A DNA stretch of 64,000 bases from Clavelina lepadiformis (Eukaryota > Chordata > Ascidiacea > Aplousobranchia > Clavelinidae). The notes beneath the pieces were generated by a model. The model was not told the origin of the DNA. It did not search any database and saw nothing but the letters and a program-made list of their open reading frames with translations. Position numbers and translations under genes: made by a program. Where the stretch lies: NCBI RefSeq assembly GCF_947623445.1, contig NC_135246.1, positions 13,623,856 to 13,687,855 of the forward strand. The letters are read 5' to 3'. This document shows, piece after piece, positions 1 to 13,040 of the stretch; position 1 is the first letter of the stretch; each line of letters opens with the position of its first letter.

Positions 1-183
1 AAAGCTCGTGTCAAAAATAAAAAGTTAATTTTAAGAGTGCCAAACTATATCCTTATTTTACTTTAAAATTTGGTTAACACGGTTCAGACTACATAAACTT
101 TATTATGTATTAGTAGAAAGTTGATAATAGCTAAATAGCATAAAAATATATTGAATTAATATTAGTGGCGTTTTTCATAAAAG

Positions 184-3100
184 ATGAAAAACAAGAAATG
201 CTGTTCCACAAAATGCAGGTTAATTACAGCAGGCATCTTTGGAGGTGTTTTAGTTATAGTTGGTGGAGCATTGATGGCAATATTTGACGTTCTTTTTGAA
301 TCAATTATCAAAAAGGTATTTGCATTTCTGTAAACTAAAAGAATACTGCAGTACATCTTGTTGTGTATCATTTAATGTTTGCTTCAACCTGCTGATCAGG
401 GTTTGATGTTTTATGCTCTCGTTCTGTGTATTGAACAAACAATGTGTTTTTGTATCATCCACATAAAAAAGCCATTGTATTGCATCTCGATTACGTCAAT
501 ATTAGCATGTTGACTGCCAACTATGAAAAAATTTGTGGTTGGAGTTCTGGCTCACGATGCCAACCATGAGTTACTTAGTGTTTAAAATTTTGCCTACAAA
601 ATACAACTACGAGCTATCAGGTCTTTTTGCAAGCAACGACACAGTTTGTGACGTCTGACACAAGAACAGGAAAACTCGCTTGCATCAGAAACAAGCTTTT
701 GATCAAATAGATATACTACGATTGATAAAGTCTTGACAGTCAGCTTGTCACGCAACAGATTTTTGTTTCATACATACTTCATTGTTAATATACAAATTGA
801 AAAAATTTATTTTGTCTGTATTCTGCTTTCCCAATAAAATGTTTGTAATATCTCCCTCATAGGTTTTTTGGGCAAATTTGTGTAAACAACAGCACTTTTA
901 AGTGCCTCACAATTCTGTTTCCACTATCGGCAATTTTTATGTGATGTTACAGAAAATTATTAATTTTGTTCTATAACATTGCAATGATTGTAGAAGCATA
1001 TTTTGTACGTAACTGAACGTGATGACCTGAAACATAATTTTAAGTTAGCTAAGCAGTTAAAAATTAATCTTAGCCGAAATTTTCAATGAACACTACTTTC
1101 AAAGTTATAATAATTCCTAAACTGCTAAACACTGGTAAGGTTTACATATTTTTACTTCAAAACACATTTTAATGCATTTGAAAAACTCTGAATAGGTTAC
1201 AAATCTTCATATTATTTGCAGCAAACCATTGTAGTGCCTGGAACACTAATGTATGACCTAAATTGGAAAGATGTCAAAACTCCAGTCTATAGAAGTTTCT
1301 ACCTTTTTAATGTCACAAATAAAGAGGAATTTTTAGCACAAACCCCAGGAAAATTTGTAAAGCCTATTTTGCAAGAAATAGGTCCATACACTTACAGGTT
1401 TGTTAATCAATTATGTGCAGGCTGTTGATATTTTAATTCTTGTTTCTTACACGAAATGTTTTCAGGGAGTTTTTGGTAAAAGAAAATGTAGAATATCTTG
1501 ATTATAACAAAACATATCCTCAACAAGTGTACTACAAACAAAGTGCAACTTTCTATTTTGACCCAGAGCGTTCTAATGGTAGCAAGGATGATGTTTTAAC
1601 TACACTGAATTTTATTGTTCCTGTAAGTATAGTAATTCTGAGTAACACATTCGTTATGGATTTTAATGTTAAATAACATGTTCTTTGTTATGTTCAACAT
1701 TTCATTGACAGCTTATTCCAGCTTTGCTAGAGAACCTTATCCATAACGATGGTATTCTGAAGGCCGCATATGTATACCTCAATAAACTGATACGCGAGAC
1801 GAAAACCGAATTACTTTTCACAATGTCGGTTGATGAATATCTCTTCGGCTTCCAAAATTCTCTGTTTGATGCCCTCATAGACATAGTTGCTCCTGATTCC
1901 GGCATTGACAAATTTGGTTTATTTTTGTTGGTAGGCCTTAGTCATCATTTAAATTAGATTTTAAAAAACATGCCATGCAATAACCTAGTGCAACATATAA
2001 CATGATTTATTTTATTTGCAATACATCTGTTAACACTATTGTGGATCCGTTTTAACTCTGTACTATTTCTGAATATTTAACTGCAGACAAATATGTCAAT
2101 TGGTTGGAGAGATTATCAAGTATATACTGGACATAACAACCATGAACTGACAAGTGTGATAACTAAGTACAAGAACATGAGGTATAAAATTTCATAAATT
2201 TGAAATAAATAGCGGTATGTGTAGCAAATATTGGTTAAATGTTAACTGAGTGTCTTTGCTGTTGTTTTGCCATTTAGTGAACTGCCATATTGGAATGGAA
2301 CCACATGTAATATGATAAATGGCACAGGTAATTTATTCCATAAATTAACCTGCTTAGAAGACAAAATTTTACTTCGAAACGAGTACTTATGCTATCCATA
2401 CATGCAGATGTATACCTGAGCTGCATTCAGCTTTTAAGTCACTCTCTATGGACTATTAACTTTTTGTCTTACTGATCCAGTATTTTTTTAATCAGTTTCC
2501 CATATGAGAATCTTGTTTTGTTTGAAAAATAGCACATAAAATGTACATTTTATGACAGATGGGACCATGACACCACCTTTTCTGGATAAAACAAAACCAA
2601 TTTATTTCTTTGTGGATGAAATGTGCAGGTTGTATGTCAACTTGGCAAAGCCATAATTGTTATGAAAAAACTTTTGTAATTTCAATAATCTTAGGTCCTT
2701 GTATGCCAACTTCGAAGAAGATTATACAGTGCACAATATTAAAGGCTGGAAATATACAGTTCCTGCAGAAGTATTCCAGTCCCCACTAAAAAATACAAAC
2801 AATGAATGCTTTTGCCTTGATCCGAATCATGAAACCTGTCAACATGATGGTGCTACTCTTGTTGGAAGTTGTTTGTTTGGTTGGTAAAGTAAGACTAAAT
2901 GTGTTGTTCAACTTATTTTATGGATAAATGAGTTGCACTCAGTTTGATTTAAAAATAAGTTTATTGAATGATTTAGTGTTTAATGCATTAATAATGGCGA
3001 GTGGCGCCTGGCTCATAAACATTTGTTGCATTAGGTGTCCCATTGCTGGTATCTTTTCCTCATTTTTTGTACGGTGACGGTTTTTATGCCAGCAAGTTAG

Positions 3101-5530
3101 TTGGAATGCATCCTAACAAGCCAGATCATGAAATGGCACTTGTCTTTGAACCGGTGATGTGTCATGTTGTTAGAGTAGCCTATATCTTATTTTTATGTAT
3201 TATTTTTAAAAACGCCTCGTTTCAAGAGTAGCATGTGTATCATTTTGTATATAGTCGGTAGGTGTTCCGTTAAAAGTGGAAAGCCGAATACAACTTAACA
3301 TGTACATGACACCCAATAAGGAAGTCAAGTAAGTGATGACTAGTCACTGTTCAGAGCTGGTACACACTTCTTAAGATTCGTGAATTTGTTGACATTTAGA
3401 ATACTTAGCAACATCAATGAATCATTTGCATTTCCAATGACATGGCTGAATGAGAATGCTGAATTGCAAGAAAGCGATGCAGTATGGCTACATAAGTACG
3501 TAGTATTTGTGCCAGTTATTTTGTAACTGCCAGTTAGTATTGGTAACTGCAATAACGGCATTTGAAGTTGTTTGTTTGCTCACTAGCACTACTAATTCTG
3601 GATAAAAATTAAAAAATGATGGAAAGTGTAAAAACATTTCTTCTATACTCTTTAAACTTATTAAATATAATAATCAAAAATCGAATACTTTCCATTTACA
3701 TCTTTTTGGCATGGCAGTACTATGTGATTTCAAATGTATTATGTACAGTATTTAGAAAAGGGTGGAATCAATGAGACAAAAAATGTTCTTTTCATTTTTC
3801 ACCAAACTGCTTAACTAAATTACGTTTTTTTGTTAGAATCTGTACTTGGCTAGGATAGTGTTAGAAGGCTCAATCTTCTTGGCAATTAATCAAAAAAATA
3901 TTTAAAAAATTTGAATTTAGTATTTTGTCTTATTTACTTTTTGTCTTTTGTCTTATTTACTACTTTCCCACCTCTAGGGCTTTTAGACAGGGCTGTAACC
4001 ATGTCATTTTTTCTGATTCTATTCAATTTGAGTTGTGAGTCTTTTGACCCAAGTCAAGTCAATTGAAACTGGGGCTGAGTGGGTCAAGTCAATGCTTTTA
4101 ACTTGAAAATTTTCTGTCTACAAATTAGTCTGGTTCATACTTTTTGGTGTATCTGTTTGGAAAAATATCCGTTTTTGTTACCTAAAGCTCTGCTTTTTGC
4201 AATCACAACTGTCATACAGTAACATGGTGACTCGACATGACTCAAGTAAGTTTGGTGTTTGATTCAAGTCTAGTCATTTAGGACCTTTGACTCATCACAT
4301 CACTGCTATAAGGCATATCAAAAAGTTAAAAGTTATCATGTTTGTAAAGCATATTTTAAAGAACGAAAAAGTGTGAATGTAAGGAAGCTTTTTACAAACA
4401 TCAATTAAACAATGAATTCACAAATATGGTAGGTCCATTGCAAAGTTTACCACCAAACTCAGTTTCTTAGTCTGCACAGTGGGTTTTGGCTGCAGCAATA
4501 CTTATACGATGTCATTTTCTCATACAAAAACGATGTCTTCCTCCTCAGGGAAGATGAGTCCATTTTGGTGATTAACCCAGTTTTGATTTTAATTAATGAT
4601 AAACTGTGTTTTGAACAACCCAAAAGACTAAAGAGAAAGTGGTCTCTCATATGTCATTTTAGACAAACAGTTAATAACTTTTGTTAAAGTTAAGAGTTTG
4701 GTTGGTATTGAGAGCGGAATATATTGGTTGGTGCTTAAGTTTCTAAACATAAAATTCACATAGGAACTTATACTTTAGTAAGACAAATTTAAATTTTTCC
4801 AAGTTTTTGAAACAATTTTGGACTATTTAATAAAGCTGCGTAGAAGATGTTAGTCATGTTGTACACCGTTTAGACTGAAAGCAGTAAATTTATTTTCACA
4901 GCGTTTGACATCATGTCGTTTTTTTGGTTCCACACTTCCTCTACTTTTTTACTTTGTTGCTATATCTCACAAACTTAATTACTAAAATTATTATTTTTTG
5001 AACGAAATGCAGACTGCTTTACAAGATCGATGACATTGCTCTTTTGCTTCAAATAGTATTGTTGGTGATAGGTGGTGCTTTGCTGATTGGTATTTTTGTG
5101 TATATGGTGCGCAAACGCTATGTTTCCAGCAACAAGTCACAAGATGTAAGCGATAAAAAACTTGTAGGCTATATCAATTCATGTTTTAGGTTATTGATTT
5201 ACTTCAGGTAAAAGGTTGAACTGAAAGGTTGTTTTTATTGCGCATATTTTAGGATCAACATAGTTTGCCGTCCTCAGCTAAAGGTTCCGCAAAACCTGAT
5301 GAACTGCCACTTGAAAAAGCAAAAGGTAGTCAAAACCTTACGCATAGTAAGTGAAAATGTTAGTAAAGATTGTTAAGTTATTTGTTGGCGTTTGTTCGTT
5401 TTTAGTTTTTATGTTTTGTTTTACAAACGCTCTGTATTTTTATTAAATAAATTTTATACCAGCTGACCTATTTCAACAAGATTTTCGATATACATCAACC
5501 AGTTCAACCACAGAATTCATTGGCACATGA
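184..5530 (+). CDS. CD36/SCARB family class B scavenger receptor, 14 exons
   Basis: Exons by in-frame GT-AG joins: 184-315, 1222-1397, 1466-1622, 1712-1930, 2087-2181, 2278-2327, 2559-2628, 2695-2879, 3035-3153, 3255-3328, 3400-3495, 5013-5145, 5253-5346, 5463-5530. The sum is 1668 nt, or 555 residues; family members are usually about 470-510. The protein has the two-membrane-span hairpin of the family: an N-terminal segment at about residues 12-34 after a short Cys/Lys-rich tail, a long glycosylated ectodomain, and a second span at about 466-489. Ectodomain landmarks are FESIIKK-QTIVVPGT, EIGPYTYR, YWNGTTCNMINGTDG, the NECFCLDP Cys cluster and VSFPHFLYGDG. Several N-x-S/T sites are visible. 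Such proteins bind lipids, lipoproteins or apoptotic cells at the plasma membrane or lysosome. The cytoplasmic tail is about 65 residues, Ser/Thr-rich and longer than usual, and it lacks an obvious LIMP-2-type dileucine signal. CD36, SCARB1 and SCARB2 orthology cannot be separated by eye. An earlier donor at 5332 is possible, but reading on to the GTAAGT at 5347 keeps frame and stop. Confidence 0.93.
3496..5012. other. Long intron 11 of the scavenger receptor gene, with a possible degraded repeat
   Basis: This is the longest intron of the gene (about 1.5 kb). Between roughly 3960 and 4320 it holds repeated AAGTCAAGTCAA / GACTCAAGT words in opposite orientation, a texture typical of old non-autonomous DNA transposons. 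No clean terminal repeat or target duplication could be fixed, so the element call is tentative. The rest is AT-rich with no exon signal. Confidence 0.3.
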
Positions 5531-6798
5531 TGTAAAATTCTTATCTTGTACCGTTGTTTATTGTTGGGTCGTCGGGTTTGTTTTTGTCATAATTATTTAA
5601 AACATCTTTTTAAGCGATTACTGAACATGTTTTGTCGTGGAATATTTTATTTTACAATTCACAATGTTTCAAATTGCTTGTTTTGCATGTATCTGTTTGA
5701 TCTGTGTGTTTAATATCCGCCAAACGTGTCTTTAGTGTTTACCCGTAATTTAATCACGTTTCATACTCTGTAAAAACTGCGTGTATGTAACACATTCTTC
5801 TTTTATAATTATAAATATAATCTTATATAATCTTTCAGTTTAATTATGAAAATTAAGCTTTCTGAAGTTGTTAGTTTTCGAAACCGTTTTGTGTTTTACT
5901 CTTTAAAAACTCACCTACATTATTTCAAAACCTTGGTCTAAATGTAAAATCAACATCTCAATATATTATATTATGGCGATTTTAACAGTGAATCGTAATA
6001 ATATTATTATTGGCGTATAAATTAAGCGATTATGTATTCTCTGGCTAGAAAAAGTGTCATTTAAAATAGTCTCATTTTATAGTACGTGGCTATAAGATAG
6101 TTTGAAGTTTAACTATAACGCGTGTAGTGAAGTAGCCTACTTTTCAAGTGGTTGTGGTGTAAGCAGCTTGCAAGCCAACAATACTATAGTGATGATCATT
6201 GATCACGTTTGCTTTTGAATAACAAAGAAACAAAATATACGTATTAGAAACTTATGTATTAGTAACATCAAACAGCATATAAAAGTGCTACTTTGTTATA
6301 GTCAAGGTCACACAACAGAAATAAACTTTGTTGGCACCGCTCAAATAGAACATGGGGTCGCTGCACGCGTAAAAGAAATAAACTTTTATTTGAAAAATGA
6401 TATTGGCACCCCTCAACTAGAAGTCGTTGCATTCGTACAGTAGGTTAGAGTATCATTTTCACACCACACCTTCAAATCCAAACAAACAATTTCAAGGTCG
6501 ATTACATTGATATACGCCAAGTCAGGGAAGATTATGCACTACAATTTGTGGTTTTTATCTTTACTGTAGATTTAAAAAAGAAAGAAATGTTTGAGAAATC
6601 CAGCAATCAGTGTATTTTGTGGCCCTCTACGGGAAATCAGCGAGTCTGTCTCTCCAAACATATTAAGTTTTACGCAATTACGCTAAGTTTTTCAGAAAAA
6701 ATATGATTGGACTTTTCACCTTGCCATGTATTTTGCTATTCTACATTCCTTTTAGATGTATGAGCTACATTTTTTCTCGCACGACGTTCATATAAACA
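5531..6798. other. Intergenic, nothing recognised
   Basis: AT-rich sequence after the scavenger receptor stop codon. It presumably holds the 3' UTR and polyadenylation signals of that gene. No open frame with splice support, RNA gene or repeat was recognised. Confidence 0.5.
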
Positions 6799-7330
6799 TG
6801 TGGTGTTACTTGAACACTTGTCCTTTAACTAAACACTTTCCACGCCGCGTTATTTGACGGCGGTGGCTGTATAATTTATAAACGTGCGACGTTATGTACT
6901 TTGTTACTCCAGTCTAAACTTTCTGAAGTTTAGCTCCACAGTAAACGATTTATTTTTTCTATATGTGAACACTGTTAGCCGCCTACAAGCCAGCATCCGT
7001 GACACCCAAACTGCTTACCCCGCCATCCTGAACAAGCTTCTCCATACGCTTCAAGTCTGCTCAACGTTCGCTTCGACCCACCCACTTCGTTCGACATGGA
7101 ACCACTCCGTTGCCATGGACTCACTCTCTCGCGCTGGTTTTCAACGACGCAAAGTGAACCACTACTGTTTTGGTTTACTAAGATTTTGAATTTTGTTATT
7201 TTCGACCTCGTTACTAGGAGGGGAGTATTGTGGTGTTATTTAGGCACTTGTACTTTCATATATACAAAATACATGTGTGTAGGCTATGTATTGCATCTTA
7301 ATGTAACTAAGATACTTTGTAAACGACAAA
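6799..7330 (+). mobile_element. Small LTR-retroelement relic (fossil)
   Basis: A 28-base segment starting TGTGGTGTTA at 6799 recurs, diverged, at about 7229. The second copy is preceded by a purine-rich tract (7214-7226), as a 3' LTR would be. The roughly 270 bases between are more GC-rich than the surroundings. No gag, pol or env homology is visible, so this is at most a deleted, non-coding remnant. Family and age are unknown and it looks old. An unrelated repeat cannot be excluded. Confidence 0.35.
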
Positions 7331-7876
7331 TTTGAAGAATTAAATTACTGAGATATTTGCGACAAGTCAGTTGCCTTTGGTATATAGCTAACGTAGTGTT
7401 GTCATTGCAATGCATGGAAAAGGAAATTATTTTTTCCCGTTGCTGGTGCCAGTAATGCTTCCGTCTTATTTGGAATAAGCTCCGGTTGCACAAAACAGGA
7501 AAGATACCTATGACAGTAAAACGTTTAGACTGTGTGTAACTCTAAAGTGTAAACAGTGCAAAAACTAATGGTTTGGTTACAAACTACAACTTAATATTGT
7601 AACGAAGATGTCTTTTGTGCAGATTTTGAATTTAGTAAAATATTAGAGTGTATTTCAATAATAGTTGTAAATATTAAATTTTATCCTTTGTTTAAAATCA
7701 AGAGCGTTTGGTTGAAATCTAAAACACTGTCTGCAGCGAAAGACATTTTGATTTTAAGCGTAAATTACAACAGGAAGAAAGTACCGTTAATTTTAAAGTG
7801 GTTTACTGTCACGTTTTAAAATGAGTTGACATGAAAATACCTTAACGATATACTTTTAACAGTTTCCAATTAGTAA

Positions 7877-8041
7877 TGCATGCAGCATAAGCAGTTAAGG
7901 CGCAGCATCAACCCAAAACGTAACACTGAATTAGTTCGTTTGTGTATACAGGTCATAAGTAACTTATGTTGGACGTGTAAATAAATTGTTTATCGTTCAT
8001 ATTTATTCGCTCAAGGATTCTCGTAGCCTTTGCTGAACAAA
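7877..8041 (+). promoter_or_regulatory. Conserved 5' flank of FPGS copy A
   Basis: About 165 bases directly upstream of the ATG are nearly identical to those before copies B and C, including the core GCAGTTAAGGCGCAGCATC and, farther on, GACGTGTAAAT and TTTATCGTT. This probably contains the promoter and 5' UTR. The exact start site cannot be read from the sequence, and conservation may partly reflect recent duplication. Confidence 0.45.
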
Positions 8042-9658
8042 ATGTCGTCACACTTTTTCCGAAGCCTACCAAAGTTATACAATAGAAAACAACATGCGCT
8101 AGCCCGTTACAAACCTCTGTACAAAGATGCTGTAAAATCATTAATGGGTTTCCAAAAATGGGAGATTTATGAAGGAATTAAGTTTGACTACAATGGTACC
8201 AGGACCATGTTGATGAAGGAATTGTTGAGAAATATTGATATCACTGATAAAGATCTCAATAAAATGAACGTGATTCACGTAGCCGGAAGCAAAGGAAAAG
8301 GATCAACGTGCACTTTTGTTGAAAGCATTCTCCGGCATCATGGGGTGCGAACCGGTCTTTTGACATCACCTCACGTCATTGAAAATCGTGAAAGATTCCA
8401 CATAGATGGCAAGCCTATTTCAGCTGAATTGTTTGGAAACTACTTTTGGGAAGTATGTGATAGATTGGGGAAGTTTGATAATCTTCAAGATGTCGTTCCG
8501 TCCTACTTTTGGTTCTTGAATATGTTGGGTTTTTATATATTCAAGCATGAGAAAGTTGATGCTGTTATTGTAGAAGTTGGAATAGGTGGCGCATACGATT
8601 CAACTAATGTGGTCAACCAACCTACTGTATGTGGTATTACATCTTTAGCTCTTGAACATACTGATGATTTGGGCAAATCCATGAAAATGGTCGCTTGGCA
8701 TAAAGCCGGCATACTTAAACGAAATGCACCTGCGTTTGTTGTTCCACAAACACCAGAATGTATGAGTGTGATACAGAGAAAGGCTGAAGAAATTGGGACC
8801 GTTGTTAAAGTGGTACCCAGTCTAACTGATTACTGGAACGATGATGATTTGATTGATTTAAAACTTGGTCTACCCGGTGAACATCAAACTACAAATGCTT
8901 CATTGGCGTTGCAACTATCTCATTACTGGCTGAGTCGTCACCAAAATAACACAGGTAACAGACAGGAATTAACGTATTTCAATCTTCAAGGTTCTAACTC
9001 TCATGCCTTACCGTTTCAAATCAGCAAGCTTGCCAAAAAAGCTTTGTCAGAAAGCCATTTGTTAGGACGGGCTGAAAAAATAAAATGTGGATCAGTTACA
9101 TTTTATCTTGATGGGGCTCACACTGCTGAAAGCATTGAACTGGCAGCCAACTGGTTTCGAGAAGAAGCTGAGAAAGAAGCAGCGCTGCTGGATGTCCCAT
9201 GCGAGAAAGTGTTGATATTCAACGTTTCTGGAGAAAGGGACGCCACCAGTTTTTTAAAATTGCTTCAACCATTCAATTTTAGTGGAGCAATTTTCACTAC
9301 AAATGATATGTCTTTGAAAAAAAATCTGTTTCTTGATGAAACAATACGAGCCGATAATTACTCGGAGGAAGAGGAATCGAGGAAAATTCATCATAATTTG
9401 AATGAGTGGAAATCAATGTGCGGTGGTAATCCAACGAACGTTGAAAATTCTCATGTGTTTCCCAGCGCAGCAGATGCATTGTGTTGGTTGTCAAGCCACT
9501 TAGATGAAGATACTTTCAACCGTATTGCTCCGTTGGCGAGTTCGGAGCAAATAAAAGTTAGTAGTTTTCATGGAAAGCATGTACAAGTTTTTGTGACTGG
9601 AAGTTTTCGACTGGTTGGAGCTTACCTTAGACTTTTAGACTTTGAGCAACACACCTGA
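8042..9658 (+). CDS. FPGS-like ligase, copy A (intronless)
   Basis: A single 538-residue frame for a folylpolyglutamate synthase of the Mur-ligase superfamily. The family adds gamma-linked glutamates to reduced folates using ATP. Visible landmarks are the P-loop GSKGKGST (82-89), the SPH and ENRER segment just after it, VEVGIGGAYDSTN (about 176-188, Mg/ATP site), LEHTDDLGK, WHKAGI with the family lysine, LDGAHTAES (about 356-364) and a C-terminal VLVTGS-like strand (VFVTGS). The first about 25 residues are basic and free of acidic residues, which fits a mitochondrial presequence. I start at the ATG at 8042 because copies B and C keep the same MSS start; the frame is open slightly upstream. 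Copy A alone has Ser instead of Thr at the second P-loop position. Copies A-C have Ala-Leu-Glu-His where typical FPGS and copies D-F have Gly-Ile-Asp-His, so substrate or activity could differ. Confidence 0.93.
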   Translation: MSSHFFRSLPKLYNRKQHALARYKPLYKDAVKSLMGFQKWEIYEGIKFDYNGTRTMLMKELLRNIDITDKDLNKMNVIHVAGSKGKGSTCTFVESILRHHGVRTGLLTSPHVIENRERFHIDGKPISAELFGNYFWEVCDRLGKFDNLQDVVPSYFWFLNMLGFYIFKHEKVDAVIVEVGIGGAYDSTNVVNQPTVCGITSLALEHTDDLGKSMKMVAWHKAGILKRNAPAFVVPQTPECMSVIQRKAEEIGTVVKVVPSLTDYWNDDDLIDLKLGLPGEHQTTNASLALQLSHYWLSRHQNNTGNRQELTYFNLQGSNSHALPFQISKLAKKALSESHLLGRAEKIKCGSVTFYLDGAHTAESIELAANWFREEAEKEAALLDVPCEKVLIFNVSGERDATSFLKLLQPFNFSGAIFTTNDMSLKKNLFLDETIRADNYSEEEESRKIHHNLNEWKSMCGGNPTNVENSHVFPSAADALCWLSSHLDEDTFNRIAPLASSEQIKVSSFHGKHVQVFVTGSFRLVGAYLRLLDFEQHT

Positions 9659-12620
9659 TTGTTTTCTTGTTTTCTGTTTAAATTTTGTTATACACAGACT
9701 GTTTTATATTTCTGTGCAATTATTCAATGTAAAATTTGTAATATGTAACACATATTTAGAAACTGCTGGAAAAGCTTGTAACATTTTAAAGTGGATGTGG
9801 CTGCTTATATAAGAAGGCAACTTTGCCACTGTTTCTATTTATAGTTCCGTCATTAATTGTTGCTTAAAAATAGTGTCATTTTCAGCGCATGTTCAAATAA
9901 GAAGTTCTAAAATGTATCGCTTTTTTCTTACTATCATGATGCAAAGCGGTTCCGATAAAAACGCTTGGATTTATTTAATGTTTTTGTTTTCTTGGCAAGA
10001 TAAAGGAATAATTGAGCATGGTCAACTGCTCTTGTTATGAAAACGCCGTCACATCCTACTTAAGAATTGTCATGCAATTTATTTGTCACAGAAACAATTG
10101 TATTGTATATAATGTTTTACTGTATGTAGGGTGGGAGAAAACGATCACAAAGTTTCCATCACTGTAGTGGAAATTGGTCGGTCAAAAATTGTAATCAATA
10201 CTTCTGTCGACAAACATTTTTGCACACACTTTTTGCTTTTACAGTATGGCATAAAATGTAATTAAGCTAGAAAAGCCTTTCAACGAAAGGAAAATTAACA
10301 AAATGTAAAACTACAATCACGATAAATCATGATATATTGATAGAACTCAAATTTTTGCAAATAAACAGAGTACCGAAATAGCCTTAAACTAGAGTTGGTG
10401 TTTCGCTGGAGCTTCAAGAGGAACGGCAAAAATTTTCAAGAAGCATCCCTATTGTGGCGTACTGTAAAACTTCAAACACAGTTTGCAAAAGATCAACAAA
10501 GAAAGCAATTTACAACAGGTCAGCAGAAATCGACGCGGATAAAAATTTTATACGATTTTTTGTTGAAACATTAATCTGACTAAGGATGAATTTCAGAATT
10601 CTCGACGCTGCAGACAATAATGTGAGAAAAGGTGCAGTGTGGGAGAGCGAAGCCCATAGCTACCCATTCAAGTTGGGCATGCCGCTAAAGCAGAGTTTGA
10701 CTTTTACGCCTGTCTAGAAACAGTTTAGTGGACTGGACTGGACACCGCCTGTGCTTTTACGACAAGAGTGGGCAAATATAAAGTAAAAGTTTTTGCATGC
10801 TCGCCGTAAATCGTGTTTTGTAGCACAAGGTTTTGCGATTGACTTGAATCGTAAATTCGAACTAAAAACGTTGTTTAGGCTACTAATTTTGTAAATGATT
10901 TATTTCCCCAAAATAAACTTTTTCATCGTTTTCGGACGAATCCTTATAGTAAAATTCAACTTGATGGGAAAAGATCAACAATGATCATTGCTAAAACCAA
11001 ACGAAAATGGCACGTATTATGTGCTAAATATCTTGCTATTGTAAAACAACATAGAAATTGTAAGACAAATCACAATAATTCCATCAATTTTATAAGAAAT
11101 AATCCAAACAGATAGTTAGACCATACAGCCTACTTTGTTTAGTGCGTATTGTTTGACCAATATCAAAGTTTTATTTGCACCGGTTGTGCATTTTAATTTA
11201 CACCTCTGACTGTTGATGTGTTAACAAATTTGACTTTAAAAATAAAGTATTTCCAATCTGGAACGAACTGTATTCCAATTTAATCAATTTAACCAGAAAT
11301 TTCCATCCATTGTGGAGGAGCTGTCGTAATATAAATTTTATCATCACATTGCAGTTTCAGTGTAGGAATGAACCATGCAAGTAGCTCTTAAAGCCAAACC
11401 TGCCCGGGGCAAGTGAGAAAACCTTTAACTATATCTGCATATCTTATTTGATTTTTAAAGGTAGACTATGCTGTGCGTTCGTACTATCTGCGCGATTGTA
11501 CGCTTCACCGTACAATTGCGGTCAAAGGAGGTTTCTTAAAGAGGAACACTTAAAGAGAATATAAAGGAAACAAAAGAATAACCAGGGAGAGAAATCCCAA
11601 TGTCCAACAATCAGATTGTAAAAAGGTAAGAGCTACATATCAGCCTGTGTTGTGCGTTTCACGTGCTTACTCTTTTTTTATGCCCTATAGGTCTGTCTGT
11701 CCTAGGTTTTACACCAGTAATCATTGCTTATGACATCGAAATACATTTATTGCTTGAAAACTATATGGTAAACCTACTCAAACGCATAGCGTATTCAGCA
11801 TTTTTTTAGTATATTCTCGCTACACAATGTAAAATCTGAAATAATTAAATCAGATGACTCTCTTTAATCTGTAACCGTGAAAGTTTTAGGATGTCGATCT
11901 GTGTGTGTATTGGTGTGTTGTCCGTTTTTTTTTTAGTAATTACATCTTTAAAAAGCATACTTGCAGCCGAAGTTGAATGACTGGAAACTGGAAGCCAGCT
12001 CCCGGCGGCAGATTGTCTTATAATGCTAATGCATCTGGGTCGTGTCGGTAAATGCGCTTGCTTGGTAGGACACATATTGTGTGTATAAGCTTAGTTATAG
12101 TTGCAGTCCTTTAAAGCAATAGAAAGTTTAAGAACAGGTTGTGTAATTTGCGTTGGGATAAGATAGAAAACAATGGTAACATACAGTATTATGGTATACG
12201 GAAATCATAGTCAATACGAAAACTGTATTGACTATGGCAACCTATAGACTGTATAGAGCATAAATCAACGAGAAAAATAGTATACCACTTGAATTGATCG
12301 ATATCTGGCTCGTGTACGTTGCTTGTGTAACAAATGTGACAAACGCTGGCGTTAGCAAGCGTGGAGCCCAACGCAAAAATGATAAGGGGGCCCCTTGCCG
12401 ATTTTAAATAACTTAGTGTAATTAATAATAATAATATACAAACAAAATATTAACTCTTTGCAAATCATCTCCCGTTAAAGCTTTGCTTCTTGATATAGGT
12501 TATTTTCACTAAAACATTCTCTTAACTGTAAAAGCAAGTTGTGAAATAAAACAAAGATTTAGGCAAAGTAAATGCTAATTTAATTTTTTTGTTTTGGTGG
12601 TAAGTAACGCGGGGCCCAAG
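9659..12620. other. Spacer of duplication unit 1, no gene seen
   Basis: The first about 470 bases match the region after copy B and include the 3' UTR. The part 10130-10815 has no counterpart in unit 2. The part 10820-12340 matches 19460-21000. A segment at about 12340-12540 is missing from unit 2 and may be an insertion. No coding frame with homology or splice signals was recognised; short frames here are not shared between the two units as proteins. Confidence 0.55.
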
Positions 12621-13040
12621 TAGGGTTGGGATCCCGGAAAATCTCGATCCCGAAAATCCTGGATTTTAATCCTTTTTCTAGTTTCGATCTCGGGATTAAC
12701 TTTATCAAAATCCCGGGATTTCAAGAATGTAGCTATGAACGTCAAGGCGCTGCAATTTCGCATAAATTTGTAGATTTTATTTTGATTTAAAGCAGTTTTA
12801 CAATACAAGCCGGCTACTCGGCTCTTGGAGATTTTGCCAATAAAATCAGGAGTCGCCTTAATGATAACACTCTCGATGCGCTCCTGTTTATTCGTCAATA
12901 TTATAAGAAAGAAACACGGTTATTTATGTGTGTACTTTTTCCAATTTTATTAATTCCGAAAAATTCCGAAATTGTTGAGTAGAAATCCCGAGAAATCTCA
13001 ATCCCATGATTTCTGAATTGGTCCCGAAATCCCAAACCTA
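12621..13040. mobile_element. hAT-like non-autonomous DNA transposon
   Basis: About 420 bases bounded by imperfect terminal inverted repeats: TAGGGTTGGGATCCCGG on the left and, read on the other strand, TAGGTTTGGGATTTCGGG on the right. Subterminal CCCGGGATT/AATCCCGGG words recur inside. It has no transposase. The target duplication is not clear. A copy truncated on the right lies at the same place in unit 2 (from 21083), so the insertion predates the segmental duplication. Confidence 0.65.

Noticed and set aside
2884-2889. GTAAAG as the donor of scavenger receptor exon 8
   Set aside because: It is closer to consensus, but joining it to 3035 shifts the frame and destroys the VSFPHFLYGDG motif; the donor at 2880 keeps it.
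6884-7335. Open frames of 79-101 codons in a relatively GC-rich patch
   Set aside because: They lie inside the LTR-like relic, overlap each other in different frames, and show no domain or splice support.
12575-12898. 107-codon minus-strand frame as a possible transposase piece
   Set aside because: It sits across the non-autonomous hAT-like element, has no transposase motif, and is not kept as a frame in the unit 2 copy.
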